Shown: positions 17,994 to 27,345, counted from the stretch's first letter. The stretch: DNA of 64,000 nt from Inhella proteolytica (GCF_016093275.1 NZ_JAEDAK010000003.1:124001-188000); one strand, 5' to 3'. Translations and numbers: made by a program. The notes: generated by a model from the letters alone, not told the origin.

Positions 17994-19052
17994 ATGCAGT
18001 TCGACGACATCGCCCAGGCGCTCGACGCCCTGGGCGCCCGCCCCCTCCACCGCGCCCGTGTGCTGCGCCATTGGCTGCAGGCCATCCCGCTCACGCAAGG
18101 CCGCCGGCCGCTGGACCAATTCCTGCCCAAGCCCCTGTTCGAGGCCCTGCCCGCCCTGATGGCCGAGTGGCAGGGCCTGGTGCAGCTGCACACGCGCGAG
18201 CCGGCCGGCGATGGCTCCGAGCGCCTGCTGCTGACGCTGCGCGACGGCCAGTCGGTCGAGGCCGTGCTGCTGCCTGAGCGCAGCAAGGCCTGGGGCCTGT
18301 GTGTCTCCAGCCAGGTGGGCTGCGCGGTGGGCTGCGGCTTTTGCATGACGGGCACCGGCGGCCTGATCCGCCAGCTCGGGAGCGCCGAGATCCTGGCTCA
18401 GGTGGCGCTGGCGCGCACGCTGCGGCCGGTGAACAAGGTGGTCTTCATGGGCATGGGCGAGCCCTCGCACAACCTCGAGGTGGTGCTGCAGGCCATCCAG
18501 GTGCTGGGCCAGGAAGGCGGCATCGGCCACAAGAACCTGGTGTTCAGCACGGTGGGCGACGAGCGCGCCTTCGAGCGCCTGGCGCAAGGCGTGGTGAAGC
18601 CGGCGCTGGCGCTTTCGCTGCACACCACCAAGGCCGAGCTGCGCGAACAGCTGCTGCCGCGCGCGCCGCGCCTGAGCCCGCAGTGGCTGGTGGAGCAGGC
18701 CGAGGCCTACGCGCGCGCCAGCGGCTACCCGGTGCAGTACCAGTGGACGCTGCTGGACGGCGTGAACGACGAAGAAGAGGACGCCATCGTCGAGCTGCTG
18801 ACCGGCCGCTTCGGGGTGCTGAACCTGATCCCCTACAACCAGGTCGAGGGCCTGCCCTTCCGCCGCCCCGACCCCGAGAAGAGCCGCGCCCTGCTGCGCC
18901 GCCTGCACCAGCGCGGCATCCTGACCAAGCTGCGCGATTCCGCCGGCCAGGATGTGGAGGGCGGCTGCGGCCAGCTGCGCGCGCGCATCCAGGCCGAGCG
19001 GCCCGTCAAATTTCAGAGGACAAAGTCGAGCGCCGTGTCGCCTTCGACCTGA
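17994..19052 (+). CDS. rlmN: RlmN-type radical SAM rRNA/tRNA adenine-C2 methyltransferase
   Basis: 352 residues from the ATG at 17994. The radical-SAM cluster C110-x3-C114-x2-C117 is present ('CAVGCGFC'), preceded by C103 in 'LCVSSQ' and followed near the end by C325 in 'EGGCGQL', the methyl-carrying cysteine of RlmN. 'FMGMGEPSHN' and 'SLHTTKAELREQLLP' also match. It would methylate C2 of A2503 in 23S rRNA (and tRNA A37). The usual rlmN neighbours (ndk, hisS) are absent, so this may be a second RlmN-like copy. Its last 40 bp overlap the converging NRDE gene. Confidence 0.85.
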   Translation: MQFDDIAQALDALGARPLHRARVLRHWLQAIPLTQGRRPLDQFLPKPLFEALPALMAEWQGLVQLHTREPAGDGSERLLLTLRDGQSVEAVLLPERSKAWGLCVSSQVGCAVGCGFCMTGTGGLIRQLGSAEILAQVALARTLRPVNKVVFMGMGEPSHNLEVVLQAIQVLGQEGGIGHKNLVFSTVGDERAFERLAQGVVKPALALSLHTTKAELREQLLPRAPRLSPQWLVEQAEAYARASGYPVQYQWTLLDGVNDEEEDAIVELLTGRFGVLNLIPYNQVEGLPFRRPDPEKSRALLRRLHQRGILTKLRDSAGQDVEGGCGQLRARIQAERPVKFQRTKSSAVSPST

Positions 19053-19798
19053 GCGTGGGCGCCAAAGCGGCGCTCGTGCACCCACAGGCGCAGGCCCGCG
19101 GCCGTGCGTTCGGCCAGCACCACGGTGCTGCAGCGCGTGCCATAGACCCCCTGGCCATCGGGCCCGGCGATGTGCACGAAGGCGCTGGAGAGCTGGCGCT
19201 CGCGCAGCCGGCCCACGCCGGTGTCGGACAGCTCGGCATCGGGCGCGGGCTGGCGGTCGGCCAGGGCGGCGAGCAAGGCTTCCAGCAGGCGCGCCGGTTC
19301 GGGCTCGGTCTGCAAGGCCTGCTCCAGCTGTCCGCGCAGGCGCTGCAGCTTGGGCCAGGGCGTGTTCAGCGCGGCGTTGGAAAGCCCATGCAGCCCCGGC
19401 GCCAGCGCCCCGCCCTCGGCGCGGTTGCTGAGCCAATGCGCCTGGCCGGCCGGCAGGTCGGCCCAGAGCAGGTTGAAGCCGGCCCGCGGCACCTGGCGCA
19501 GTTCGTCCAGCGCCTGGGCGGGCCGTTGCAGCGCCTCCAGCACCAGCTCACCACGCGAGCGTGCAGCGGGCGGCGGCGCCACCTGGGGTTCGCGCACATT
19601 GGTCACCAGCGCCAGGCGGCCGCTGCGGTGCAGGGCCAGCCAACTGCCGCCGGCCTGCAGGTCGCGCCCGCCCAGCAGCGGGGTGTCAACCCACCAGCCC
19701 AGCGGCGCGCTGGGGCGGGCATGGAACTCGTCGCGGTTGGCGGCCAGCACCCAGGGGTAGCGGGGGTGGCAGGTCAGGGCGAAGGCGGCCAGGCACAT
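19013..19798 (-). CDS. NRDE-family (TANGO2-like, DUF833) protein
   Basis: 261 residues beginning 'MCLAAFALTCHPRYPWVLAANRDEF'. The N-R-D-E motif after an N-terminal cysteine defines this family, an Ntn-hydrolase-like fold of unclear function (TANGO2 homologues are linked to haem handling and lipid metabolism). 'LLGGRDLQAGGSWLA' and 'VTNVRE' follow as in relatives. It reads from 17 bp downstream of the histidine kinase start region toward rlmN and overlaps the latter by 40 bp tail to tail. Confidence 0.85.
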   Translation of the reverse strand: MCLAAFALTCHPRYPWVLAANRDEFHARPSAPLGWWVDTPLLGGRDLQAGGSWLALHRSGRLALVTNVREPQVAPPPAARSRGELVLEALQRPAQALDELRQVPRAGFNLLWADLPAGQAHWLSNRAEGGALAPGLHGLSNAALNTPWPKLQRLRGQLEQALQTEPEPARLLEALLAALADRQPAPDAELSDTGVGRLRERQLSSAFVHIAGPDGQGVYGTRCSTVVLAERTAAGLRLWVHERRFGAHAQVEGDTALDFVL

Positions 19799-19815
19799 GT
19801 TTCGGCGCGCCGGTG

Positions 19816-21975
19816 TCAGGCCGCGGGCCGCAGCGGCAGGTAGACGCGGAACTCGGCGCCCTCGCCGGGCCGGCTGTCCACCTCGATGCGGCCGCCATGC
19901 TTGTCGACGATGCGGCGCACGATGTCCAGCCCGAGCCCGCTGCCCTCGCCACTGGCCTTGGTGGTGAAGAAGGGTTCGAAGATGCGCTGGTGCAACTCGG
20001 GCGGGATGCCCGGACCGCTGTCGCGGATGCGCACCAGCAGGTGCTCGCCCTGCAGGCCCAGCCCGAGCTCCAGCCGGCCGCGGTCCTGCATGGCCTGCAG
20101 CGCGTTGTGGATCAGATTGGTCCAGACCTGGTTGAGCTCATCGGGCCAGCAATGCAGCGGCGGCACGGGCTCGAAGTGGCGCACCAGCTCCACGCCGCGC
20201 TTGATGCGGTTGTGATACAGGGTCAGCACGGTCTCAAGGCCCTCGCGCACATCGGCCAGCACGCGCGGCGCCTCGCCGCTCACGCGGGAATAGCTCTTCA
20301 GCGCGAACACGATCTTGGCCACCTGCTCCACCGCCGTGTTGATGTTCTGCGCGCCACTGAGCAGGGTGGCCAGGGCGGCCGCGCTGTCCAGCACATGGGC
20401 GGCCAGCGGGTGGCGGCACAGCGGCAGCACGGGCCCCAGCTCCAGCGCGGGGTTGATCTGCACCAGGCGCCCGGCCATCCAGTGGCTGCTGGCCACGCCC
20501 TCGGCCTGCAGCGCCGCGGCCAGCTCGCGCACGCGCTGGCGTTCGGCGCGCGTGCTTTCCAGGGGCCGGGCCTGGCGCACCTGGCCCACCAGGTCCAGGT
20601 ACGCCTGCAGCGTGGCCGCATCCAGCTGGCGCAGCAAGTCGGGCAGGCCGCTCAGCCATTGGTCCAGCGCCATGGCCATGGCATTGCCGCTGCTCTTGAC
20701 GGCGGCGATCGGGGTGTTGATCTCGTGCGCCACGCTGGCCACCAGCTGGCCCAGCAGGGCCATCTTTTCGGACTGCAGCAGCTGGCTCTGAGTGCGGCGC
20801 AGGCCCTCCAAAGCCTGCTCGGCGGTTTCCTTGGCGGCCAGGGTGGCGGCCTCGCGGCCGGCCAGCAGGTCCAGGTTGTCCTGCAGGGCACGCGCCAGGT
20901 CACCGATCTCGTTGCGGCCCAGCGCCGGCAGGCGCGTGTGCGGCGCCGCCTTGCTGGCTTCGATGGCATCGAGCAGCTGGCGCAGGCGCCGCACGATGAA
21001 GAGGTTGGCGTAGATGAGCACCCCCACCACGCCCAGCGCCATGGCCGCGAACGCGAATACCGAGACGGCGCGCTGGCGGCGGATCAGGCTGCCGAGGTCC
21101 GACCCCAGCGCGCGCACCGAGGCCTGGGTGCTTTGGTTGAAGCTGGCGGCTGTGGCCAGGAAACGGTCCGACAGCGAGCCGTTGACGGACAGCCGGGTCT
21201 CTTGCAGATAGGAGAGGCGCACCTGCTCCAGGCGCAGACGCAACGGGTTTTCGGCCGCGCCCAGCAGGGCCAGCAGCTCGTGGGCACGCTGCCGGAAGCC
21301 GGCCGGCAGCCCCTGGTTCGGCAGGCTGCGGTCCAGGGCCTGCACTTCGGCGCTCACCCGCGTCAGCAGTGCCTGCAATTCGACGGGATCGCCGAGCTGC
21401 GCGCCCGTCACCGTGGCCACGCTCAGCTCGAACAGGCGCTGGCGCACGCGCAGCACGGCCAGTGGCGCCCCGGGCCCGTCGTCCTGGCTGAGCTGCTGGC
21501 GCAGGCTCTCCAGGCGCCGCGTGGCGCCGGCCTGGCTCTGCTCCAGCACCAGGCGGCGGCGCGCAATCTGCTGCAGCTGCGCGATGTTGCTGCGCAGATT
21601 GCCCAGAAAGCCCTGCAGGGTGCGCAGCTCGGGGTCGGCGTTGCCGGCCGCGCTCAGGGCCTGCAGGGTCTTGGTCAGGTCGTTCAGGTCCTGCTCCAGC
21701 CGCACGCCGGCGCTGTCGATGGCGGCTTCCGAGCCGGCCCGGGTCAGCGTGGGCACCTGGGCCACGACGTTCTGCGCCTGCGTGGCCATGCGCTGCGAAA
21801 GCTCGAAGCGGTTCAGGTCCACGCCGGTGATGCGCGTCAGGGCCGTCTCCACCTGGCCCAGCGCATGCAGCAGCACCAGGGCGATCACGGCCGCCAGGCT
21901 GGCGATCAGCAGCAGGATGGTGAGCAGCTGGGCGCGCAGGCCCAGGGGGTGCAGATCGAAGCGGGGCGGGCGCAC
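19816..21975 (-). CDS. Membrane sensor histidine kinase (HAMP, HisKA, HATPase)
   Basis: 719 residues, GTG start at 21975. TM1 about 12-40, a ~250-residue periplasmic helical sensor, TM2 about 294-316, a HAMP linker, then 'VASVAHEINTPIAA' with the phosphorylated His near residue 417. The ATP-binding domain has 'QVWTNLIHNALQAM' (N box), 'DSGPGIP' (G1), 'FEPFFTTK' (F) and 'GSGLGLDIV' (G2). It lies 11 bp after the PhnD-like binding protein and downstream of the REC-GGDEF gene, so the three probably form one signalling operon in which the binding protein could present the ligand. Confidence 0.9.
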   Translation of the reverse strand: MRPPRFDLHPLGLRAQLLTILLLIASLAAVIALVLLHALGQVETALTRITGVDLNRFELSQRMATQAQNVVAQVPTLTRAGSEAAIDSAGVRLEQDLNDLTKTLQALSAAGNADPELRTLQGFLGNLRSNIAQLQQIARRRLVLEQSQAGATRRLESLRQQLSQDDGPGAPLAVLRVRQRLFELSVATVTGAQLGDPVELQALLTRVSAEVQALDRSLPNQGLPAGFRQRAHELLALLGAAENPLRLRLEQVRLSYLQETRLSVNGSLSDRFLATAASFNQSTQASVRALGSDLGSLIRRQRAVSVFAFAAMALGVVGVLIYANLFIVRRLRQLLDAIEASKAAPHTRLPALGRNEIGDLARALQDNLDLLAGREAATLAAKETAEQALEGLRRTQSQLLQSEKMALLGQLVASVAHEINTPIAAVKSSGNAMAMALDQWLSGLPDLLRQLDAATLQAYLDLVGQVRQARPLESTRAERQRVRELAAALQAEGVASSHWMAGRLVQINPALELGPVLPLCRHPLAAHVLDSAAALATLLSGAQNINTAVEQVAKIVFALKSYSRVSGEAPRVLADVREGLETVLTLYHNRIKRGVELVRHFEPVPPLHCWPDELNQVWTNLIHNALQAMQDRGRLELGLGLQGEHLLVRIRDSGPGIPPELHQRIFEPFFTTKASGEGSGLGLDIVRRIVDKHGGRIEVDSRPGEGAEFRVYLPLRPAA

Positions 21976-21986
21976 GGCGGGGTCGG

Positions 21987-22943
21987 TCAGCGACAGCTCG
22001 GCTGCTCGCCCACGCTGCGGTTGAGCTCGCGCATGAAGCCCCAGTCGCGCCGGTAGTCCGCCGCGCGGAAGCGCGAACCCGACTGCAGCACATGGTCCGG
22101 GCCGTCGTAGGCCACCAGGGCCTTGCGCAATTGCTCCACCAGCTGCGGGTGCAGGCGGTGGCTCACGCCCCAGGGCGAGTGCGGCAGCAGGGGCGAGGTG
22201 TAGATCACGCGCAGGCTGTCGGGGTCCAGCAGCTTCTGGCGCAGCAGGTCGGTGCGCACGGCGCTGCCCACGGCCGCGGCCTCGTACAGGCCATTGGCGA
22301 CGCCCATGATGGAGTTGTCATGCCGGCCGCTGAAGTTGACCTGGTACTCGCGCCCGGCGCGCATGCGGAACTCACGCTCCAGCAAGGCGCGCGGCAGCTT
22401 GTAGCCGCTGGCCGAGCGCTCGTCCACCAGGGTCAGGGTGCGCGCCTTCAGGTCTTCCACGCGGCGCAGCGGCGAGTCCGCCGGCACGACGATTTCCATG
22501 CGGTAGCCGGCCAGCTCGCCATCGGGCTCAATCGGCTGCGCGATCGGCACGTAGCCGCCGCACACCACCTCCTGCTCCACCGAGCCGGTGTGCACGTTCA
22601 GCAGGTGCACGCGCTGGGCGTGGAAGGCGGTGATGAGGTCGGCGTAATCCCGCGCAATGAAATAGCTGACGCGACGCTGCAGCTGGCGCTCCAGGTGCTG
22701 GCGAAAGGGTTCGGCACGGGCGGCGCGGGCGGTCATGTCCGAGGTCGGCACATCGGCCATCACCAGCGGGTCGGGGTCGATCCATTGGCGCGGGTCCGCC
22801 GGGGCGTCGGCCTGCAGGTCGCCGTTGGCATCGCACAGGCCGGGCCCGAGCCGGGCGGCGGGCGGGCAGTCGGCGCCCTGCACGCCCAGCGGGGCCAAGC
22901 CCAGCGCCAGCAGCGTGCGGCGCGTCAGCGCTTCAGGCCTCAT
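21987..22943 (-). CDS. PhnD-like periplasmic substrate-binding protein
   Basis: 318 residues from the ATG at 22943, which overlaps the end of the cyclase gene. The N-terminus 'TRRTLLALGLAPLGVQGA' looks like an export signal with a twin-arginine flavour. The body has the PhnD pattern: 'YFIARDYADLITAFHAQRVHLLNVHTGS', 'YRMEIVVPADSPLRRVEDLKARTLTLVDERSASGYKLP' and 'GRHDNSIMGVANGLYEAAAV'. Such proteins bind phosphonates or related anions for ABC uptake. No permease or ATPase is encoded here, so it may instead serve as the sensing partner of the neighbouring histidine kinase. Confidence 0.8.
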   Translation of the reverse strand: MRPEALTRRTLLALGLAPLGVQGADCPPAARLGPGLCDANGDLQADAPADPRQWIDPDPLVMADVPTSDMTARAARAEPFRQHLERQLQRRVSYFIARDYADLITAFHAQRVHLLNVHTGSVEQEVVCGGYVPIAQPIEPDGELAGYRMEIVVPADSPLRRVEDLKARTLTLVDERSASGYKLPRALLEREFRMRAGREYQVNFSGRHDNSIMGVANGLYEAAAVGSAVRTDLLRQKLLDPDSLRVIYTSPLLPHSPWGVSHRLHPQLVEQLRKALVAYDGPDHVLQSGSRFRAADYRRDWGFMRELNRSVGEQPSCR

Positions 22944-23928
22944 GGCTGACCCGGTTGCGGCCCTCGTGCTTGCTGCGGTACAGCGCCGCGTCGGCACGCG
23001 CCAGCAGGGCCGGCACCTCATCGCTGGGCCGCAGGGTGGCCACGCCGAAGCTGCTGGTCTTGTGGCCTACCACCGGAAAGGCATGCGCCGCAATGCTCTC
23101 GCGCAGCTTCTCCGCCAGGGCCAGCGCGCCGGCCGGGCCGGTGTCAGGGCAGAGGATCAGGAACTCCTCGCCGCCCCAGCGCCCCACCAGATCGGTGCCC
23201 CGCACCCCCTGGCGCAGCAGGTGCGCGAGCTCCGTCAGCACCTGATCGCCCACCGGGTGGCCGTGCTCGTCGTTCACGCGCTTGAAGTGATCGATGTCCA
23301 GCAGGATCAGCGCCAGCGCATGCTCGGCGCGGCCGGAGCGCCGCCATTCCTGCTCCAGCGCCTCGTCCAGCCGGCGGCGGTTGGCCAGGCCGGTCAGCGC
23401 ATCGGTGCTGGAGAGCCTCTGCAGCTCCCGGTTCGCCGTCTCCAGCTGCGCCGTGCGCTCGGCCACCTTGGCTTCCAGTTCGCGGTTCAGGCGCAAGAGC
23501 TCGGCATTGCGCAGGGCCAGCTCGCGGCCCTGGCGGTAGGCGTGGCGTGCGGTCTGCAGCGTCAGCACCAGGTCTTCGTTGTCGAAGGGCTTCTCGATGA
23601 AGCGGTACAGCGCCGCCTCGTTGATCGAGCGCTTCACGCCTTCCAGATCACTTTGCCCGGTCAGCATCACGTTCAGCGTGTGCGGCCAGCGCTGGTGCAC
23701 CTGCACCAGCAGCTCGTCGCCGCGCATGCCGGGCATGATGAAGTCCGACAGCAGTACGCTGCAGGCCAGGCCCTCGGCGTCGAGCTCCTCCAGGATTTCG
23801 AGCGCCTCGGCCCCGCTCTCGGCAATCTCGACCCGCGTGCCCGGCTCCAGCCGCGCCACCAGCAGGCTGCGCAGGCTGCGCAGCACGGTGTGGTCGTCAT
23901 CCACACAGAGCACCACATCGCTGGTCAT
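22933..23928 (-). CDS. Response regulator with GGDEF domain (diguanylate cyclase)
   Basis: 331 residues from the ATG at 23928, with GGAGG upstream; a longer start at 23949 is less likely. The receiver domain (about 1-120) has the acidic 'DDD' pocket, phospho-acceptor Asp in 'LLSDFIMPGM' and Lys in 'FIEKPF'. A coiled-coil linker leads to a GGDEF domain with 'GGEEF' at about residue 247. An intact inhibitory I-site RxxD ('RGTD') lies five residues before it. It should make c-di-GMP when phosphorylated, most simply by the histidine kinase in the same operon. It is transcribed divergently from the SBP genes. Confidence 0.93.
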   Translation of the reverse strand: MTSDVVLCVDDDHTVLRSLRSLLVARLEPGTRVEIAESGAEALEILEELDAEGLACSVLLSDFIMPGMRGDELLVQVHQRWPHTLNVMLTGQSDLEGVKRSINEAALYRFIEKPFDNEDLVLTLQTARHAYRQGRELALRNAELLRLNRELEAKVAERTAQLETANRELQRLSSTDALTGLANRRRLDEALEQEWRRSGRAEHALALILLDIDHFKRVNDEHGHPVGDQVLTELAHLLRQGVRGTDLVGRWGGEEFLILCPDTGPAGALALAEKLRESIAAHAFPVVGHKTSSFGVATLRPSDEVPALLARADAALYRSKHEGRNRVSHEA

Positions 23929-24050
23929 TGCATCCCCCTCCGGCACCACTGTGCCCCAGGGCCTGCGGCAGCATGCCGATGGAAACCCTAGCCATTTCGA
24001 CGTGCCGGCCGCCGGCCGCCACGTTCAAATGGGCGGCTCGGAATCCACCC

Positions 24051-24872
24051 ATGAACTTACTCGCCCCGCTTGCCACCCTGATGCTTGGCGCCAGCCTCGG
24101 CGCCCAGGCCGGCTGTTCGCGCCCGCTGGAGGTGCCGGTCGCCCCGATCGGCCTGATGGTCACGGTGGATCAGGGCCAGATCGGCGGTGCCTTCGTCGAG
24201 CTGCTGCAGGAGGTGGGCCGTGCCCGGGGCTGCCAGTTCCTCTTCGAGGCCGTGCCGCGCGCCCGCCAGGAAATGCTGTTCCTGGCGCGCCGCGCTGACG
24301 TGATGCTGCCGGCCCAGCGCACCGAACGCCGCGACCCCTTCGGCCAGCATGTGGCCCTGCTGCAGGTGCGCCCCACCCTGGTGGCGCTGCGGCCGCTGCC
24401 CGCGGCCGTGCAGAACCGCGCCAGCCTGCTGAAGGACAGCAATCTGCGCGTGGTGGTGCTGCGCGGCGTGGACAACGGCACCGCCTACCTGGAACTGCTG
24501 GAGCAACTGCGCGCCCAGGGCCGGCTGGTGGTGGAGGCCGACACCGGCGGCGTGGTGCGCGCGCTGCGCGAAGGCCTGGCGGATGCGGCGCTGATGAACC
24601 CCGTCATCGTGCAGGGCCAGCTGATGCAGATGCCCGAGCTGCGCGGCTTGCAGAGCCAGCTGCAGGCCCAGCCCCTGCAGGACCTGGACTGGCACCCCAG
24701 CGGCTTCTACTTGTCGCTGGAGCGGCTGCCCGAGGCCGACCGGCAGCTGCTGGCACAGGCCCTGGGCGCCCTGCCGGCCCGCCAGCGCCTGTGGCAGCTC
24801 CTGCGCGAGCGCTACCGCGGCAGCCTGCTGGAGGCCGGCTATCGTCCGCTGCCCGAACCGCTCACTCCATGA
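24051..24872 (+). CDS. Periplasmic solute-binding protein family 3 (copy 1)
   Basis: 273 residues from the ATG at 24051, which begins a signal peptide ending in 'GASLGAQAG'; the upstream in-frame extension is not signal-like. The body has the SBP-3 layout: 'GAFVELLQEVGRARGCQFLFEAVPRARQEMLF', 'ADVMLPAQRTERRD', and a 'GTAYLELLEQLRAQGRL' second lobe. The absence of permease and ATPase genes suggests a sensory rather than a transport role. Its stop overlaps (ATGA) the start of a clear paralogue. Confidence 0.8.
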   Translation: MNLLAPLATLMLGASLGAQAGCSRPLEVPVAPIGLMVTVDQGQIGGAFVELLQEVGRARGCQFLFEAVPRARQEMLFLARRADVMLPAQRTERRDPFGQHVALLQVRPTLVALRPLPAAVQNRASLLKDSNLRVVVLRGVDNGTAYLELLEQLRAQGRLVVEADTGGVVRALREGLADAALMNPVIVQGQLMQMPELRGLQSQLQAQPLQDLDWHPSGFYLSLERLPEADRQLLAQALGALPARQRLWQLLRERYRGSLLEAGYRPLPEPLTP

Positions 24873-25663
24873 AGCTCTGGCCCGCCCTGTTCCTGCTGAC
24901 CGCACTGCCGCAGTCCGTGCTGGCCGGCTGCTCGCGGCCCATCCAGGTGCCGGTGGGGCCGGTGGGGCTGAGCGTGGTCGTTGAGGGCGACCAGATCAGC
25001 GGCGCCTATCCGCTGCTGCTGCAGCAGCTCGGCGCCGCCCAGGGCTGCCGCTTCGTGTTCCAGCCCGTGCCGCGCGCCCGCCTGGAGCGGCTGTTCGAGA
25101 CCGGTGCGGCCGACCTGATCGTGCCCGCCACCCACTCCGAGCGGCGCGACGCCTACGGCGAGTTCGTGCCCCTGATCCTCAGCCGCGCAGCCGCGGTCTC
25201 CCTGCAGTTCCCGCGCCCGCCGCTGCGCTCCGCGGCCGAGCTGCTGGCGCGCAAGGAATTGCGCGTGGTGGTGGTGCGCGGCTTCGATTTCGGCGCGCCC
25301 TACCAGCGCCTGGTGGAGCAGCTGCGTGAACAGGGTCGCTTGCAACAGGAAGCGGATGTAAGCACCCTGCTGCGCGCACTGCAGCAAGGCCATGCCGACC
25401 TGGCCGTTCTGGCCCCGACCAACATCTACGGCGTGGCGCCCCCCGGTGGCAAGTCCCTGGACGCCCACCTGCGCGTGGAGCCGCTGGACGACCTGCCCTG
25501 GCGCGAGGCCGGCATTTACCTTTCGAAGCAATCGCTCAGCCCGGCCGACCGCGACCTGCTGCGCCAGATGCTGCAGGAGGCCGAACGCAGCGGCGCCGTC
25601 TGGCGCGCCCTGAGCCTGGCTTACCCGCCGCAGGCGCTCGATGGCGCCATGAGGGCGCGTTAG
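24869..25663 (+). CDS. Periplasmic solute-binding protein family 3 (copy 2)
   Basis: 264 residues from the ATG at 24869. It has a signal peptide ending 'SVLAG', then 'CSRPIQVPVGPVGLSVVVEGDQISGAY', which lines up nearly word for word with the start of the upstream protein ('CSRPLEVPVAPIGLMVTVDQGQIGGAF'). The two are tandem duplicates. The middle ('VPRARLERLFETGAADLIVPATHSERRDAYG') also aligns, while the C-terminal lobes have drifted. The ligand is unknown. The gene is co-translated with copy 1. Confidence 0.8.
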   Translation: MKLWPALFLLTALPQSVLAGCSRPIQVPVGPVGLSVVVEGDQISGAYPLLLQQLGAAQGCRFVFQPVPRARLERLFETGAADLIVPATHSERRDAYGEFVPLILSRAAAVSLQFPRPPLRSAAELLARKELRVVVVRGFDFGAPYQRLVEQLREQGRLQQEADVSTLLRALQQGHADLAVLAPTNIYGVAPPGGKSLDAHLRVEPLDDLPWREAGIYLSKQSLSPADRDLLRQMLQEAERSGAVWRALSLAYPPQALDGAMRAR

Positions 25664-25679
25664 GAGTCGTCAGGCGTCG

Positions 25680-26360
25680 TTAGATGTCTGCGGGGCCGTA
25701 ACCGATGCGGCCCGCGCCGCTGCGCAGCCCCAGCCAACCCTGGGCCAGGGCGGCCTGCTGGCCCACCGCGTCGTCGGCCGCCAGCCAGATCGCCACCCGC
25801 CCCGCCACCGGCGCCGGGCTGCGCCGCCAGTACACATGGCGCTGCAGGCCACCGGCCTGCTCACCCAGCCAGACGATGGCCAGGCCCTGGCTCATCAGGC
25901 CCTGGCGCGACAGTGCATTGCCCGGCGCCGCCCGCGCCAGCAGCTCGGGCAGGCCCAAGGCCTGCGCGCGCAGCAGCCGCTGCCGGATCAGGGCCCGGTG
26001 CAGGCCCTGCTGGCGCTGACTCGGCCGCACCATGGCGGCCGAGAGCAGGCCCACGCTGCGCGCGCGCTCGGCCGGCCAGCCCAGGTTGAGCGCGTAGTTG
26101 TCGGCGTCCTCGGCCAGCGGCAGCGTCAGCGCGGCATAGCCCAGCAGCTGGCCGCCCTGCGCCACCACCCAGCTCTCGCCCCGCTGCCCACAATGGGTCT
26201 GGAAGAAGGATTCGGCGCCGCCGAACAGGCGGAACAGGCTGGGGTCGGGCAGTGCGGCCAGCACGGCCTCGTGCAGCCCGTGTAGCGCCGGCACATCGCC
26301 GGCCTGGGCCACGCGCAGCTGGCAACCGGGCGGCAGCTCCAGGGCGGCTTCAGGCGTCAA
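25680..26360 (-). CDS. GNAT-family N-acetyltransferase
   Basis: 226 residues. The TTG start at 26360 has a strong GGAGGAAG ribosome site inside the end of the upstream gene. The GNAT core is visible as 'LGYAALTL' (strand 4), 'VGLLSAAMVRPSQRQQGLHRALIRQRLLRAQALG' (motif A, the acetyl-CoA pyrophosphate loop R-Q-x-Q-G-L-H) and a following 'PGNALSRQGLMSQGL'. The substrate is unknown. It is the last gene of the minus-strand run with the binding protein and the MFS sensor. Confidence 0.75.
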   Translation of the reverse strand: MTPEAALELPPGCQLRVAQAGDVPALHGLHEAVLAALPDPSLFRLFGGAESFFQTHCGQRGESWVVAQGGQLLGYAALTLPLAEDADNYALNLGWPAERARSVGLLSAAMVRPSQRQQGLHRALIRQRLLRAQALGLPELLARAAPGNALSRQGLMSQGLAIVWLGEQAGGLQRHVYWRRSPAPVAGRVAIWLAADDAVGQQAALAQGWLGLRSGAGRIGYGPADI

Positions 26361-27345
26361 GGTCTTCCTCCAGCAGCTCGGCGTGATGCACCAGGCTCAG
26401 CGGCGGCAGCAGCTTCAGGCGCCGCGCCAGCGGCATGCGCAGCTGCAGCGCAAAGCGGCTCAGGGTTTCGATGGGCAGGCTGGCCGGCGCGCGGCCCTCG
26501 CGCAGGATCTGCTCGGCCTTGTAGGCGGCGAACTGGCCCACGCTGCGGTAGCGGCTCACCAGGCCCAAGAGCGCACCGGCCGCCACCTGCTGCTCGGTGC
26601 TGGCCAGGCTGGGCAGGCGCAGGGCCTCGGCCGCCGGCAGCACCACGGCCTTGAGCTGGGTGGTCAGAAAGGAATCGGGCGGCAGGTAGAGCCATTCGGC
26701 GCCGGCGTGCTGCAGCTCGGCCAGCAGACCGGGAGCGCTGGCGGCCAGGGGCTTGCCGGCGCCGTCGCTGGAAAGCGGGCGGCTGATGAGCTCGATGCCG
26801 CGCGCGGCTGCCCGCAGGGCCAGCTCGTCCAGCACGGCGCGCGAATTGGGTTCGTTGGCGCTGTAGAGCGCGCCGATGCGGCGCACGGCCCGGTAGGAGC
26901 TCAACAGGCCGAGCTGCGCCGTCACCGGTGGCAGATGGCTCACGCCCGTCAGTTTGCGGCCCGAACTGGCCAGGCTGGGCACGATGCGCGCCCCCACCGG
27001 CGAAGCCACCAGGCTGAAGACGATCGGCACTTCCACCAGATGGCGCGCCGGGTCCGCCCCCTTCCAGGGCCCGGCCACACCCAGGGTCACGGGCGAGCCC
27101 CAGCAGTGCACCAGGTCCGGCCGCGCGGCGCGGATCTCGGCCACCACCGCGGGCAGGCGCGCGGGGTCGAGCGCGATGTCGCGGTGCGTGAACTCGGCCG
27201 CCAGGCCGCGGGATTTGAAGTGCTCGACGAAGCCCTGCTCCACATCCGTCCAGCCGCGGTAGGTAACGAGCCAGATGCGCCAGGGCTTGGCCGCCTGGGC
27301 CAGCGCCGGCAGCAGGGGCCAGAGCAGACGGGCGCGCGCCTTCAT
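26350..27345 (-). CDS. ABC-type substrate-binding protein (PF04392-like)
   Basis: 331 residues from the ATG at 27345, which overlaps the stop of the MFS gene (ATGA). A short signal peptide precedes 'KPWRIWLVTYRGWTDVEQGFVEHF'. 'RPDLVHCWGSPVTLGVAG', 'IVFSLVASPVGARIVPSLASSGRKLTGVSH' and 'IGALYSANEPNSRAVLDEL' follow the PF04392 (TrpX/YtfQ-like) order. Genes of this family often accompany two-component sensors instead of transport operons. Here it is coupled to a sensor-MFS gene and the divergent Ser/Thr kinase. Confidence 0.75.
   Translation of the reverse strand: MKARARLLWPLLPALAQAAKPWRIWLVTYRGWTDVEQGFVEHFKSRGLAAEFTHRDIALDPARLPAVVAEIRAARPDLVHCWGSPVTLGVAGPWKGADPARHLVEVPIVFSLVASPVGARIVPSLASSGRKLTGVSHLPPVTAQLGLLSSYRAVRRIGALYSANEPNSRAVLDELALRAAARGIELISRPLSSDGAGKPLAASAPGLLAELQHAGAEWLYLPPDSFLTTQLKAVVLPAAEALRLPSLASTEQQVAAGALLGLVSRYRSVGQFAAYKAEQILREGRAPASLPIETLSRFALQLRMPLARRLKLLPPLSLVHHAELLEEDLDA

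Noticed and set aside
16575-19436. Minus-strand 953-codon frame crossing four genes
   Set aside because: It runs through two real plus-strand genes and in the wrong frame of the LOG and NRDE genes, with no domain similarity.
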